Part shown: piece after piece, positions 44,381 through 52,387 of the stretch
How the letters are laid out: every line of letters starts with the position of its first letter
Numbering within the stretch: position 1 is the first letter of the stretch
NCBI RefSeq assembly: GCF_900130035.1
Contig: NZ_FQXQ01000004.1
Span: 124,001-188,000 of the forward strand
Direction of reading: 5' to 3'
Length of the DNA stretch: 64,000 bases
Origin: Wenyingzhuangia marina
GTDB lineage: Bacteria > Bacteroidota > Bacteroidia > Flavobacteriales > Flavobacteriaceae
Made by a program: the position numbers and the translations under genes
The notes under the pieces: model-generated
Databases searched by the model: none
What the model was told of the DNA's origin: nothing
Seen by the model: the letters and a program-made list of their open reading frames with translations, nothing else

Positions 44381-46168
44381 ATGTCTATTATTACCAGGAA
44401 GTTAAAAAAAAGGATTCATTTGTTTTTTATCACTTTCATTATTTGCTTTTTAAGCATAAATAAATCATATGCTAAGGTTTATATGTTTATTCATGCACAT
44501 CCAGATGATGAGATATATTTTAAATCAGGTTGGATTTATGATAGAATACAATCAACAGATACTTTAATTGTTGTAATAGCAACTGCTGGAGATGCTAATA
44601 AATGGAGTTATCCAAGATGGGAGAATAGTCCTGATGCAAAAGATTTTGACAAAGATGGAGATATTGATATGGTTGATAGGGGCTACGATAGAATGGCATA
44701 TAGAACTACGGCTGGACTTGCTTCTTTAGGACTAAATACTAATAATAACCTTATATTTTTAGGCTATCCTGATGGAGGAATTTATGATATGTGGGAAGAT
44801 AGAGACTTACAATATTTAAATCCTATCACTCAATATAATAAATCTCCGTACACTGTTGATGCTCCCAAGTATTGTTATGGTCTTAGTTATAAAAAAGAGG
44901 TGCCATATAATTACGCATCATTATCTGAAGATTTAAAAAGATTGTATTTAAAATACAAACCAGATTGTTTGATGATCCCAGATTTTTTAGATACTCCTTC
45001 AGATCATGGAGCTTTAGGAAGGTTTGCAACTCAGGTATTGTATGATTTAAGAGAACTAGGAAATAATGATTGGGTAAACAAAGTAGAGGTTATTTGGTCC
45101 TTTGCCTCGCATTTTGCTTGGGCAAATTCAGAATCATGGTTAGGTGGTAAAGAGTTTTTACCAAATAAAGAAGGTCCTTTTTTAGCAGCACCTTTTCCTC
45201 AAGATATTTTTCCTCCACAAGTTCAATATTTTGATAGTTTAGGAGGAGTAAATAAATGTAAGTTGTGGGATTTTCATCCTTATGAAATGCCAAATCCTCC
45301 ATGTTTCAGAGCTAGAAAAAATGATATCATACGTGGTCCATTTGTAATGTACGATGATACAGTTCCTTCTAATTGGTCTAACTTTTTAATTACAAAAAGC
45401 GAAACAGATAATTTATTAAACTGTAGTGTTATGGTTAAAGATATAGTTCCAGGACTTAATACAACTGTAAACGCTCAGTATATTTACTCTAATGATAAAG
45501 GGAAGAATTGGATTGGCATAAATGGATTAAAAGGTTTTTATAGAAATAAAAATAACAAAATAATATATGACTCGAAAGGGATTAAAAATAGACCTGAAAC
45601 TGAGAATTATGCTTATTGGCAAGGAAAAGTTGCGATGCAAAGGATTGATGCTAAAATAGATTTTGATCTTGGATTTGATCCTGGTGATAGAATTAATAAA
45701 GATTATTGGTCTGCTGAGTGGATTGGTTGGGTTAAAACAGTTAAAGAAAGTGGCTTATATTATTTTTATTTAGATGCAAAGGATTCAGGATTTATAATGG
45801 TTGATAATAAATTAATTGTTTGGGATCATAAGGATTTTTTAATGGGAACCAAGAGAGGAATTAGTATTTATCTTGAAAAAAATAAAGTTTATCCCATTCA
45901 TATGGGCTTTTGGAATTATACAGGAGATGCAGGTTGTAAGTTGTTTTGGAAAACACCAAAAGGAACAGAACCTAAAATATTACCCTCTTCTAATCTTTTG
46001 TGTGGTGACGCTTTTATTGATGGGGTTGATGGATCAACTGAATTTCAAACTATTTCAGCAGATAATATTCCTCTTAATCTAAAGTCAAAAAAAAATAAAA
46101 TAATATTTATGATAATGGATATGGTAGGAAATATAGGAGTAAGTCCAGCATTGCAGTTGAACAAATAA
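44381..46168 (+). CDS. Secreted PIG-L family deacetylase with C-terminal PA14-like domain
   Basis: The 595-residue product starts with a signal peptide (about 1-32, ending KSYAK). The PIG-L/LmbE zinc-deacetylase domain follows (about 33-280) with the AHPDDE metal motif near residue 38 and the later ligand in TPSDHGALGRFA. Known relatives remove N-acetyl groups from GlcNAc moieties. A linker leads to a PA14-like beta domain (about 435-550; VKTVKESGLYYFYLDAKDSG, VWDHKDF, HMGFWNYTGDAGCKLFW), a module often used to bind sugars. The combination suggests de-N-acetylation of GlcNAc residues on an extracellular or periplasmic glycan. No T9SS tail is present. The gene is 46 bp upstream of the malonyl-CoA synthetase. 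Confidence 0.85.
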   Translation: MSIITRKLKKRIHLFFITFIICFLSINKSYAKVYMFIHAHPDDEIYFKSGWIYDRIQSTDTLIVVIATAGDANKWSYPRWENSPDAKDFDKDGDIDMVDRGYDRMAYRTTAGLASLGLNTNNNLIFLGYPDGGIYDMWEDRDLQYLNPITQYNKSPYTVDAPKYCYGLSYKKEVPYNYASLSEDLKRLYLKYKPDCLMIPDFLDTPSDHGALGRFATQVLYDLRELGNNDWVNKVEVIWSFASHFAWANSESWLGGKEFLPNKEGPFLAAPFPQDIFPPQVQYFDSLGGVNKCKLWDFHPYEMPNPPCFRARKNDIIRGPFVMYDDTVPSNWSNFLITKSETDNLLNCSVMVKDIVPGLNTTVNAQYIYSNDKGKNWIGINGLKGFYRNKNNKIIYDSKGIKNRPETENYAYWQGKVAMQRIDAKIDFDLGFDPGDRINKDYWSAEWIGWVKTVKESGLYYFYLDAKDSGFIMVDNKLIVWDHKDFLMGTKRGISIYLEKNKVYPIHMGFWNYTGDAGCKLFWKTPKGTEPKILPSSNLLCGDAFIDGVDGSTEFQTISADNIPLNLKSKKNKIIFMIMDMVGNIGVSPALQLNK

Positions 46169-46214
46169 TATTTAATCATTTTATATAACCCTTTACAATA
46201 ATTAAAAGTATCAT

Positions 46215-47705
46215 ATGCTAAAACTTATAGAAAGAGCAAATAATTTTAAAGAAAATATAGCAATTAAAAGTGGAGGATACAGTTATACATACCAAGCGCT
46301 TTTAAATAGGTCAGAATCTATTGCTGTTGAATTATTAGCAGGTAAAAAAGATTTAGAAGAAGAAAGGGTAACTTTTTTGGTAGACCCTAGTTTTAAATAT
46401 ACAAGTATTCAATGGGGAATATGGAGAGCAGGAGGTATTGCTGTTCCATTATGTGTAAAACATCCATTAGCATCTATTGAATATGTGTTAGATGACACCA
46501 AAACCTCAATTCTAATTTATGGTAAAGAGTATAAGAGTTTAATAGCACCATTGTTGAATCGTAAGGATATTCGATTTATAAAAGCGGAATCATTCGAAAA
46601 TATATTTGGCATATTACCAGATATAGAGATCGAAAGACGTGCAATGATTATTTATACTAGTGGAACAACTGGAGCTCCTAAAGGGGTTGTTTCTACTCAT
46701 AAAAATATTGAAACTCAGATTACGGGGTTAACAAATTTTTGGGAGTGGACAGAAAATGATCATATTTTAAATGTACTACCTATGCATCATGTACATGGTA
46801 TTATTAATGTTTTAAGCTGTGCACTTTGGAGTGGTGCTTGTTGTGAGTTTTTAATCAAATTTAGTCCTAAAGATATTTTTGAAATATTTAAAAAACAAGA
46901 AATTAATTTATTCATGGCGGTTCCAACCATCTATTTTAAGTTAATTGCTTATTGGGATAATTTATCAACGTTAGAGCAGAACAAAGTTTCATTAGCGTTA
47001 AAAAACTTTAGATTAATGGTTTCTGGCTCTGCTGCTTTGCCATTAAGTGTGCATGAAAAATGGAAAAGAATTAGTCACCATGTTCTCTTAGAGCGTTATG
47101 GAATGACGGAGATGGGAATGGCAATTAGTAATCCCTATAAAGGAGATAGAATACCTGGCTCTATAGGTAAACCTTTGAAAGGTATAACTGTAAGACTTGT
47201 TGATGAAAATAATAAAATAGTAGAGCCTGGGGAGGCTGGAGAGATACAAGTAAAAGGAGATAATGTTTTTAAAGAGTATTGGAATAAGCCTGAAGCTACT
47301 AAAGATACATTTACAAGTAATGGTTGGTTTAAAACTGGGGATATTGCTGTTTTAGACAATGGGAATTATAAGATTTTAGGGAGAAATTCAATTGATATTA
47401 TTAAGTCTGGTGGTTATAAAATTTCAGCATTAGAAATTGAAGAGGTTCTTCGTTTACATCAAGATATTAAAGATTGTGCTGTAATTGGGTTGCCTGATGA
47501 AGAATGGGGAGAAACTATTGCTGCTAGCTTGGTGTTAAAAAATGCAAACTTATCTTTTGATAATCTTAATTATTGGTTAAAAGGAAAATTACCAGGATAT
47601 AAAATACCAAGAAAATATATAGTACAAAGTGATTTGCCTAGGAATGTAATGGGTAAAGTCACGAAAAATGAATTAAAGAATTTATTTAACGTGGATATTT
47701 TATAG
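46215..47705 (+). CDS. matB: Malonyl-CoA synthetase (MatB/ACSF3-type acyl-CoA ligase)
   Basis: The 496-residue adenylate-forming enzyme makes malonyl-CoA from malonate, CoA and ATP. It shows the AMP-binding P-loop YTSGTTGAPKG near residue 150, the HHVHGI segment characteristic of MatB/ACSF3, and LERYGMTEMGMAISNP matching the ACSF3 pattern of ERYGMTE followed by a short proline-rich stretch. KTGDIAVLDNGNYKI and the C-terminal catalytic lysine in NVMGKVTKNEL complete the fold. Genomic context decides the substrate: MadL, MadM and malonyl-CoA decarboxylase follow at once (1-, 5- and 22-bp gaps). Other acyl-CoA ligases would be possible without that context. Confidence 0.9.
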   Translation: MLKLIERANNFKENIAIKSGGYSYTYQALLNRSESIAVELLAGKKDLEEERVTFLVDPSFKYTSIQWGIWRAGGIAVPLCVKHPLASIEYVLDDTKTSILIYGKEYKSLIAPLLNRKDIRFIKAESFENIFGILPDIEIERRAMIIYTSGTTGAPKGVVSTHKNIETQITGLTNFWEWTENDHILNVLPMHHVHGIINVLSCALWSGACCEFLIKFSPKDIFEIFKKQEINLFMAVPTIYFKLIAYWDNLSTLEQNKVSLALKNFRLMVSGSAALPLSVHEKWKRISHHVLLERYGMTEMGMAISNPYKGDRIPGSIGKPLKGITVRLVDENNKIVEPGEAGEIQVKGDNVFKEYWNKPEATKDTFTSNGWFKTGDIAVLDNGNYKILGRNSIDIIKSGGYKISALEIEEVLRLHQDIKDCAVIGLPDEEWGETIAASLVLKNANLSFDNLNYWLKGKLPGYKIPRKYIVQSDLPRNVMGKVTKNELKNLFNVDIL

Positions 47706-47706
47706 T

Positions 47707-48081
47707 ATGAAAATATATGGTGTTGCTTTATTAGCTGGGTGTTTTCTTCTAGGAAAGCTTACAGGGTATTTATTAGGAACCCTTATAAATATTGATGGAG
47801 ATATGGGAGGGGTAGGTTTTGCAATGATTTATCTTATCGCTGCAAATGTATTTATGGAAAAAAATAAATTACAAAGAAAACAGACTAAAAATGGTGTTTT
47901 GTTTTGGGGAGCAATGTATATACCAATTGTAATTGCTATGGCAGCTACTCAAAATGTAAAAGCAGCTTGGAATGGTGGATGGATTGCTGTTCTTGTGGGA
48001 GTCTTAGTAAGTATTTTAGGGTATTTACTAGTGCCTTTAATATCTCAGATAGGTAAAAAAACAGACAAGTTAGAATTTTAA
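47707..48081 (+). CDS. madL: Malonate transporter subunit MadL
   Basis: The 124-residue membrane protein matches the MadL family: an N-terminal KIYGVALLAGCFLLGKLTGYLLGTLI helix, the GDMGGVGFAMIYLIAAN segment and two more helices with AAWNGGWIAVLVGVLVSILGY. With MadM it forms a sodium-dependent malonate carrier, a two-subunit system first described in Malonomonas rubra. It begins one base after the matB stop and five bases before madM, a tightly coupled arrangement. Confidence 0.9.
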   Translation: MKIYGVALLAGCFLLGKLTGYLLGTLINIDGDMGGVGFAMIYLIAANVFMEKNKLQRKQTKNGVLFWGAMYIPIVIAMAATQNVKAAWNGGWIAVLVGVLVSILGYLLVPLISQIGKKTDKLEF

Positions 48082-48086
48082 AAATT

Positions 48087-48836
48087 ATGATAGAGATTGT
48101 TCAAAATATTATATTTAAAAACGGGTTAATATTTGCTTTTTTATGTGTTGGAGTTTTAATGTTATTGGCTTTTTGGACTTCTAAATATATTTTAAAAAAT
48201 CACATACCAGGAGTTGCCATTGCAATTATTGTTGCATTAATCTTAGCTTTTTTTGGAGATAAAAAAGGATTGGGAGATGTTAAAATATTTTCAGGTCTTA
48301 GTTTGTTAGGAGGCTCAATGTTTAGAGATTTTGCCGTTGTTGCAACAGCTATGAATGCAGATTTAATTAAAATTAAAGCTGCTGGTGTAGCAGGGTTTAT
48401 TTCATTAATTGTAGGGGTCTCTTTTTCTTTTTTTATAGGGGCAATTATAGCATTTTTTTTTGGATATAATGATATTTTGAGTGTTACAACAATAGGAGCT
48501 GGGGCATGTACTTATATTGTTGGTCCAATAACTGGTTATGCCTTAGGAGCAAGTTCGGAAGTCATAGCCATTAGTATAGCAACAGGAGTAATAAAAACAA
48601 TATGTATAACTATTATGACTCCATTATTAGCTAAAAAAATTGGCTTAAACAATTCTCATAGTGCAATGGTTTTTGGAGGGTTAATGGGCACAACTAGTGG
48701 TGTCGCAGCGGGACTGGCAGCTACCGACGTTAAGTTAGTTCCTTATGGTGCTATGGTAGCAACTTTTTACACAGGGTTGGGTTGTTTATTGTGCCCTACT
48801 TTGTTTTATATAATTATGAATTACTTTTTCGTATAA
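48087..48836 (+). CDS. madM: Malonate transporter subunit MadM
   Basis: The 249-residue protein has about eight membrane helices and family motifs SGLSLLGGSMFRDFAVVATAM near residue 70, GAGACTYIVGPITGYALGA near 140 and a final GLMGTTSGVAAGLAATDVKLVPYGAM. It is the large subunit of the MadLM malonate:sodium symporter. It sits between madL and the malonyl-CoA decarboxylase gene. Together the four genes move malonate into the cell and convert it to acetyl-CoA. Confidence 0.91.
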   Translation: MIEIVQNIIFKNGLIFAFLCVGVLMLLAFWTSKYILKNHIPGVAIAIIVALILAFFGDKKGLGDVKIFSGLSLLGGSMFRDFAVVATAMNADLIKIKAAGVAGFISLIVGVSFSFFIGAIIAFFFGYNDILSVTTIGAGACTYIVGPITGYALGASSEVIAISIATGVIKTICITIMTPLLAKKIGLNNSHSAMVFGGLMGTTSGVAAGLAATDVKLVPYGAMVATFYTGLGCLLCPTLFYIIMNYFFV

Positions 48837-48858
48837 TTTTAACTTTAGCAGATATTCA

Positions 48859-50145
48859 ATGCAAAACAACAAATACATTTCTAGTGATAAATGCATAGAT
48901 ACTCGTAACAATATTATTGATAGTATAGATTATATATTGATTTTATGTGAAGAGTTAATTTCATATAAAGGTCGTACCTCAGGAATATCATTAGCCACAA
49001 CTATTTTAGATCAGTATCAAAAGCTAAATCAAGACCAAAAAATATCTTTTTTTGTAAAAATAAACAAGAAATATACTCCAGACTTATCAGCAATATCTAG
49101 AGATGCATCTATTTTTTTAGAAAATAATAATCTTAAAAATTTAAATAGACTTTCTGTAAGTATTGAAGGGAAGCGTCAAGAATTGTTTAGAAGAATGAAT
49201 ATGGCTTTGGGGGGGAGTGAAATTTTGGTTTCTATGAGGGGAGATTTATTATCTTTTATTGGTGATTATCCAGAACTTCAGGAGTTAGATAATGATTTGA
49301 TACATCTGTTTAGATCTTGGTTTAATCCTGGGTTCCTTAAATTAAGAAAGATTGATTGGAATACAGAAGCAAGTATTTTAGAGAAATTTAGAAACAATGA
49401 AAAAGTACATAGTATTAAGGATTTATCAGATATAAAAAAACGATTGCAGCACCATAAAGAATTCTATGCTTATTTTCATCCAGCCATTAAAACAGAGCCA
49501 ATTATTTTTGTAGAGGTTGCTTATACAAAAGGTATAGGGAAATCTGTTCAAGAGATAATTAATAGGAACACGAGGTCTAATATTTTAGATTTTGACTCAT
49601 GCATGTTTTATTCAATCAATAATTGTTTGATTGGACTGTCTAGAATATCACTTGGTAATTTTTTAATAAAACGTGTTGTTCAAAAAATTATAATTGATAA
49701 GCCAAATATTAAGGTTTTTTATACACTCTCACCATTACCTGGTTTTACAGCATGGTTGTTAACAAATAAAGGAGAAAATATAAGGACATTTGTTTCAAAA
49801 AAAGATATGAAAATGATGTCATTTTTATTTGAAGGGGAGGGGGATTATGAAAAATTTGATAATAAAATGAAGAGTGTCATTTTAAGGTTATGTGCAATAT
49901 ATTTGATTGAAGTAAAGCATAATGGAAAACCTATTAATAAGGTTGCAAACTTTCATTTAGGAAATGGGGCTTTGATAAATGATGTTTTTTGGAATGGAGA
50001 CTTATCACCTAATGGAATTAAATCTTCGTTTGGTATTATGGTCAATTATGAATATGATTTATTAAGAATGGATGAGTATCATGAACTCTTTTTTTCAAAA
50101 GGGAAAATAACGGTGTCAAAAAAAGTGGAGAAATTAATCTGCTAA
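48859..50145 (+). CDS. Malonyl-CoA decarboxylase
   Basis: The 428-residue cytoplasmic enzyme converts malonyl-CoA to acetyl-CoA and CO2. The helical N-terminal domain spans about 1-155. The acetyltransferase-like C-terminal domain has HPAIKTEPIIFVEVAYTKGIG, the FYTLSPLPGFTAWLL segment with S291, and FHLGNGALINDVFWNGDLS with H366. By alignment with the human enzyme these are the presumed Ser-His catalytic pair. NGIKSSFGIMVNYEYDL closes the active site. It corresponds to MatA of rhizobia but is preceded by MadLM instead of MatC. A terminator shared with tRNA-Phe follows. Confidence 0.95.
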   Translation: MQNNKYISSDKCIDTRNNIIDSIDYILILCEELISYKGRTSGISLATTILDQYQKLNQDQKISFFVKINKKYTPDLSAISRDASIFLENNNLKNLNRLSVSIEGKRQELFRRMNMALGGSEILVSMRGDLLSFIGDYPELQELDNDLIHLFRSWFNPGFLKLRKIDWNTEASILEKFRNNEKVHSIKDLSDIKKRLQHHKEFYAYFHPAIKTEPIIFVEVAYTKGIGKSVQEIINRNTRSNILDFDSCMFYSINNCLIGLSRISLGNFLIKRVVQKIIIDKPNIKVFYTLSPLPGFTAWLLTNKGENIRTFVSKKDMKMMSFLFEGEGDYEKFDNKMKSVILRLCAIYLIEVKHNGKPINKVANFHLGNGALINDVFWNGDLSPNGIKSSFGIMVNYEYDLLRMDEYHELFFSKGKITVSKKVEKLIC

Positions 50146-50176
50146 GGTTAATTCTTTTATAGTAATATATTAAAAC

Positions 50177-50208
50177 AAAAAACCACAACAATGATGTTGT
50201 GGTTTTTT
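50177..50208. terminator. Bidirectional terminator between the malonate operon and tRNA-Phe
   Basis: A perfect 14-bp stem (AAAAAACCACAACA with TGTTGTGGTTTTTT) closed by ATGA. Flanking A and T tracts suit both the rightward operon and the leftward tRNA gene. Confidence 0.92.
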
Positions 50209-50211
50209 ATG

Positions 50212-50284
50212 TGGTGCCTCCAGGAATCGAACCAGGGACACAAGGATTTTCAGTCCTTTGCTCTACCAACTGAGCTAAGGCACC
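50212..50284 (-). tRNA. tRNA-Phe (GAA)
   Basis: On the minus strand a 73-base cloverleaf is formed: acceptor stem GGTGCCT with AGGCACC, D-arm TAGCTCAGTTGGTAGAGC, anticodon loop CTGAAAA giving anticodon GAA, and T-loop GGTTCGATTCC. The discriminator is A, and CCA is not encoded. It has its own consensus promoter and marks the boundary between the malonate operon and the core genes. Confidence 0.97.
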
Positions 50285-50303
50285 ATGCTTAACTTAGCGG
50301 TTG

Positions 50304-50334
50304 CAAATATATAATCTTTTTAAAGTTCTACAAA
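50304..50334 (-). promoter_or_regulatory. Promoter of tRNA-Phe (TTTG-N19-TATATTTG)
   Basis: On the minus strand TTTG (50331-50334) and TATATTTG (50304-50311) are separated by exactly 19 bp and lie 19 bases before the tRNA 5' end. Both boxes match the Bacteroidota consensus perfectly. Confidence 0.85.
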
Positions 50335-50356
50335 TTTTTTGAAGAAAAAATGTTTC

Positions 50357-50364
50357 TATATTTG
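50357..50364 (+). promoter_or_regulatory. Candidate -7 element (TATATTTG) of the coaX operon
   Basis: An exact TAnnTTTG match 22 bp upstream of the coaX start. The nearest TTTG (50338-50341) is only 15 bp away, shorter than the usual spacing. Confidence 0.5.
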
Positions 50365-50386
50365 AAGTCTATATAATATAGCTGTG

Positions 50387-51130
50387 ATGAATTTAATTAT
50401 TGATGAAGGAAATACCAGAATTAAACTAGCTGTTTTTAAGGATGTTCAGCTAGTTGATTTGATGATATCGAATGTTAAAGATTTTAAAGAAGCAATTGAT
50501 AATATTTTAGGTAAGCATGATATTAAATCTTTAATGATATCATCTGTTACCGATGAAGTAAATCATATAGTTGATGATTTACCTGTAGTTCATAAAGTTT
50601 TCTTATCTCATGAAACATCTTTGCCTTTTGCAAACTTGTACGAAACTCCCAAAACATTAGGTGTAGATAGAATGGCTTTGGTAACAGGAGCTTGGAGCCA
50701 ATTTCCAAATCAAAATTCTTTGGTGATTGATGCAGGAACTTGCGTTACTTATGATTTCATTAATAAAGAGGGACAATACTTAGGAGGAGCTATTTCTCCA
50801 GGATTAAAAATGCGCTTTAAGAGTATGAGTTTTTTTACGAAAAAACTACCAGATTTAGAAATTCCATTAGGTACTGTAGAGATTATTGGAAAATCAACAA
50901 AACAATCTATGGAAAGTGGCGTTTTAAATGGTATGGTGTTTGAGATGGTTGGGGCTATTGAGCATTATCAGCAAAAATTTAAAGATGTTAATATAATATT
51001 AACGGGTGGGGATGCTAATTCCTTGTGTAAACAATTAAAAAATAGCATATTTGTCAACCCTAATTTTTTGTTAGAAGGATTAAATGCGGTTCTAACGTAT
51101 CAAAATAAAAATGAAGCAAAACTTAAATAA
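50387..51130 (+). CDS. coaX: Type III pantothenate kinase
   Basis: The protein of about 247 residues phosphorylates pantothenate in the first step of coenzyme A synthesis. It carries IDEGNTRIKLAVF (phosphate-binding), TPKTLGVDRMALVTGAW, the SLVIDAGTCVTYDFI strand with catalytic acid, GGAISPGLKMRF and LTGGDA. The start is set at ATG 50387, one codon after a GTG in frame. It overlaps the next gene by 20 bp. In Flavobacteriia coaX commonly leads this outer-membrane-biogenesis cluster. Confidence 0.96.
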   Translation: MNLIIDEGNTRIKLAVFKDVQLVDLMISNVKDFKEAIDNILGKHDIKSLMISSVTDEVNHIVDDLPVVHKVFLSHETSLPFANLYETPKTLGVDRMALVTGAWSQFPNQNSLVIDAGTCVTYDFINKEGQYLGGAISPGLKMRFKSMSFFTKKLPDLEIPLGTVEIIGKSTKQSMESGVLNGMVFEMVGAIEHYQQKFKDVNIILTGGDANSLCKQLKNSIFVNPNFLLEGLNAVLTYQNKNEAKLK

Positions 51131-52367
51131 TATCGTTGTAGGATTAGTCACGTTGTTTTTTGTGTCAGCAAAAGCACAAGAACAGCAAGTTTCATCCCTA
51201 TTATCTAATGTAGGTACAGGAACAACTTTTTCAGAAGCAACCATGGCCGAGAAGGCACAAGGAGATTTATCGGTCGTTGGAAATAATAATTTTGAGGTTC
51301 TTACATTTACCAATCCAGCCTTGTTATCAGATTTACAATTTACATCATTAGGTGTTGATTTGCAGGTGCAAAGTGCGGATGTGTCTTCAACGGAAGCTAA
51401 TTTTAAAAGTTCAAATACTACATTGTCTAATTTGTCTTTTGGTGTTCCATTAGGAATAAAAGGAGGTTTTGCTCTTGGTTTACGTGTACATTCTGCTGTA
51501 GGTTATGAAGTAGATACTAATAATTTTTACAATCATGGTAGTGGTGCAGTAAATCAAATATATGCTGGGTTAGGTTATGAAATCTTTAAAAACTTTTCAC
51601 TAGGGGTTCAAGCGAATGTCTACTTTGGAGAAACCACAAAAAGACAAGCTTTTAAAAATATTCAGAAAGCGACTGTTTATGATCAAACATATAATGTTAA
51701 AGGACTTGCCACTAAAGTAGGTGCTCAATATAGAGTTAATATATCTGAAAAAGTTATGGCACAAGTGGGAGCTTATGGTGTTTTAGGACATCAAATTACA
51801 GCTACTGGTACAGCTAGATTTTATGAAGCTATACAAACCAATAAAAATACTTTTTCAATGATTGATAATCCTGTTAGTTCTGGTTTGTCTGGAACTCAAG
51901 ATAATTCATTTAAATCTGTGTTTGGTGTTGGATTAGGTACTTATAATAATTGGTTTGCTGGAGTTTCTTATGAAAATCAAGGAGCAACAACTTATTCGGG
52001 AAATACATTTAATCAAGGTTTTTCTGATAGTCAGTTAAGTTTTGAATCTCGTTCTAAAATAAGTGTAGGGGGGTATATTATTCCTAAAAGATATGCTTTA
52101 AAGAACTACTTAAACAGGGTTGCCTACAGAGCGGGATTTAAGTATGAAAACACAGGAACAGTATTAAATAATGAGAGTTTAAAAAATATTGGCATGTCTT
52201 TTGGATTAGGATTACCAATAGGAAAGAGAATTTCTTATGCAAACTTTACCCTTGAAGTAGGAAAATTAGGAGACTTCTCTAAAAATAAGTATGAAGAAAA
52301 ATATATTAATATCGGAGTAAATTTCTCATTATCTGATAAATGGTTTGAGAAACGATTTATACGCTAA
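51111..52367 (+). CDS. Outer-membrane beta-barrel protein (FadL/OmpP1-like)
   Basis: The 418-residue protein begins with a signal peptide (about 1-22, ending AKAQ). It then has a sequence of alternating hydrophobic and polar residues typical of a barrel (for example QIYAGLGYEIFKNFSLGVQANVYFG and MSFGLGLPIGKRISYANFTLEVG). Its N-terminal GDLSVVGNNNFEVLTFTNPALL and overall layout recall FadL/OmpP1-type hydrophobic-substrate channels or flavobacterial homologues of unknown cargo. It overlaps coaX by 20 bp and precedes the TPR genes by 20 bp, so it belongs to the same operon. Confidence 0.78.
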   Translation: MKQNLNNIVVGLVTLFFVSAKAQEQQVSSLLSNVGTGTTFSEATMAEKAQGDLSVVGNNNFEVLTFTNPALLSDLQFTSLGVDLQVQSADVSSTEANFKSSNTTLSNLSFGVPLGIKGGFALGLRVHSAVGYEVDTNNFYNHGSGAVNQIYAGLGYEIFKNFSLGVQANVYFGETTKRQAFKNIQKATVYDQTYNVKGLATKVGAQYRVNISEKVMAQVGAYGVLGHQITATGTARFYEAIQTNKNTFSMIDNPVSSGLSGTQDNSFKSVFGVGLGTYNNWFAGVSYENQGATTYSGNTFNQGFSDSQLSFESRSKISVGGYIIPKRYALKNYLNRVAYRAGFKYENTGTVLNNESLKNIGMSFGLGLPIGKRISYANFTLEVGKLGDFSKNKYEEKYINIGVNFSLSDKWFEKRFIR

Positions 52368-52387
52368 ACTAAATAATCAATAATAAT

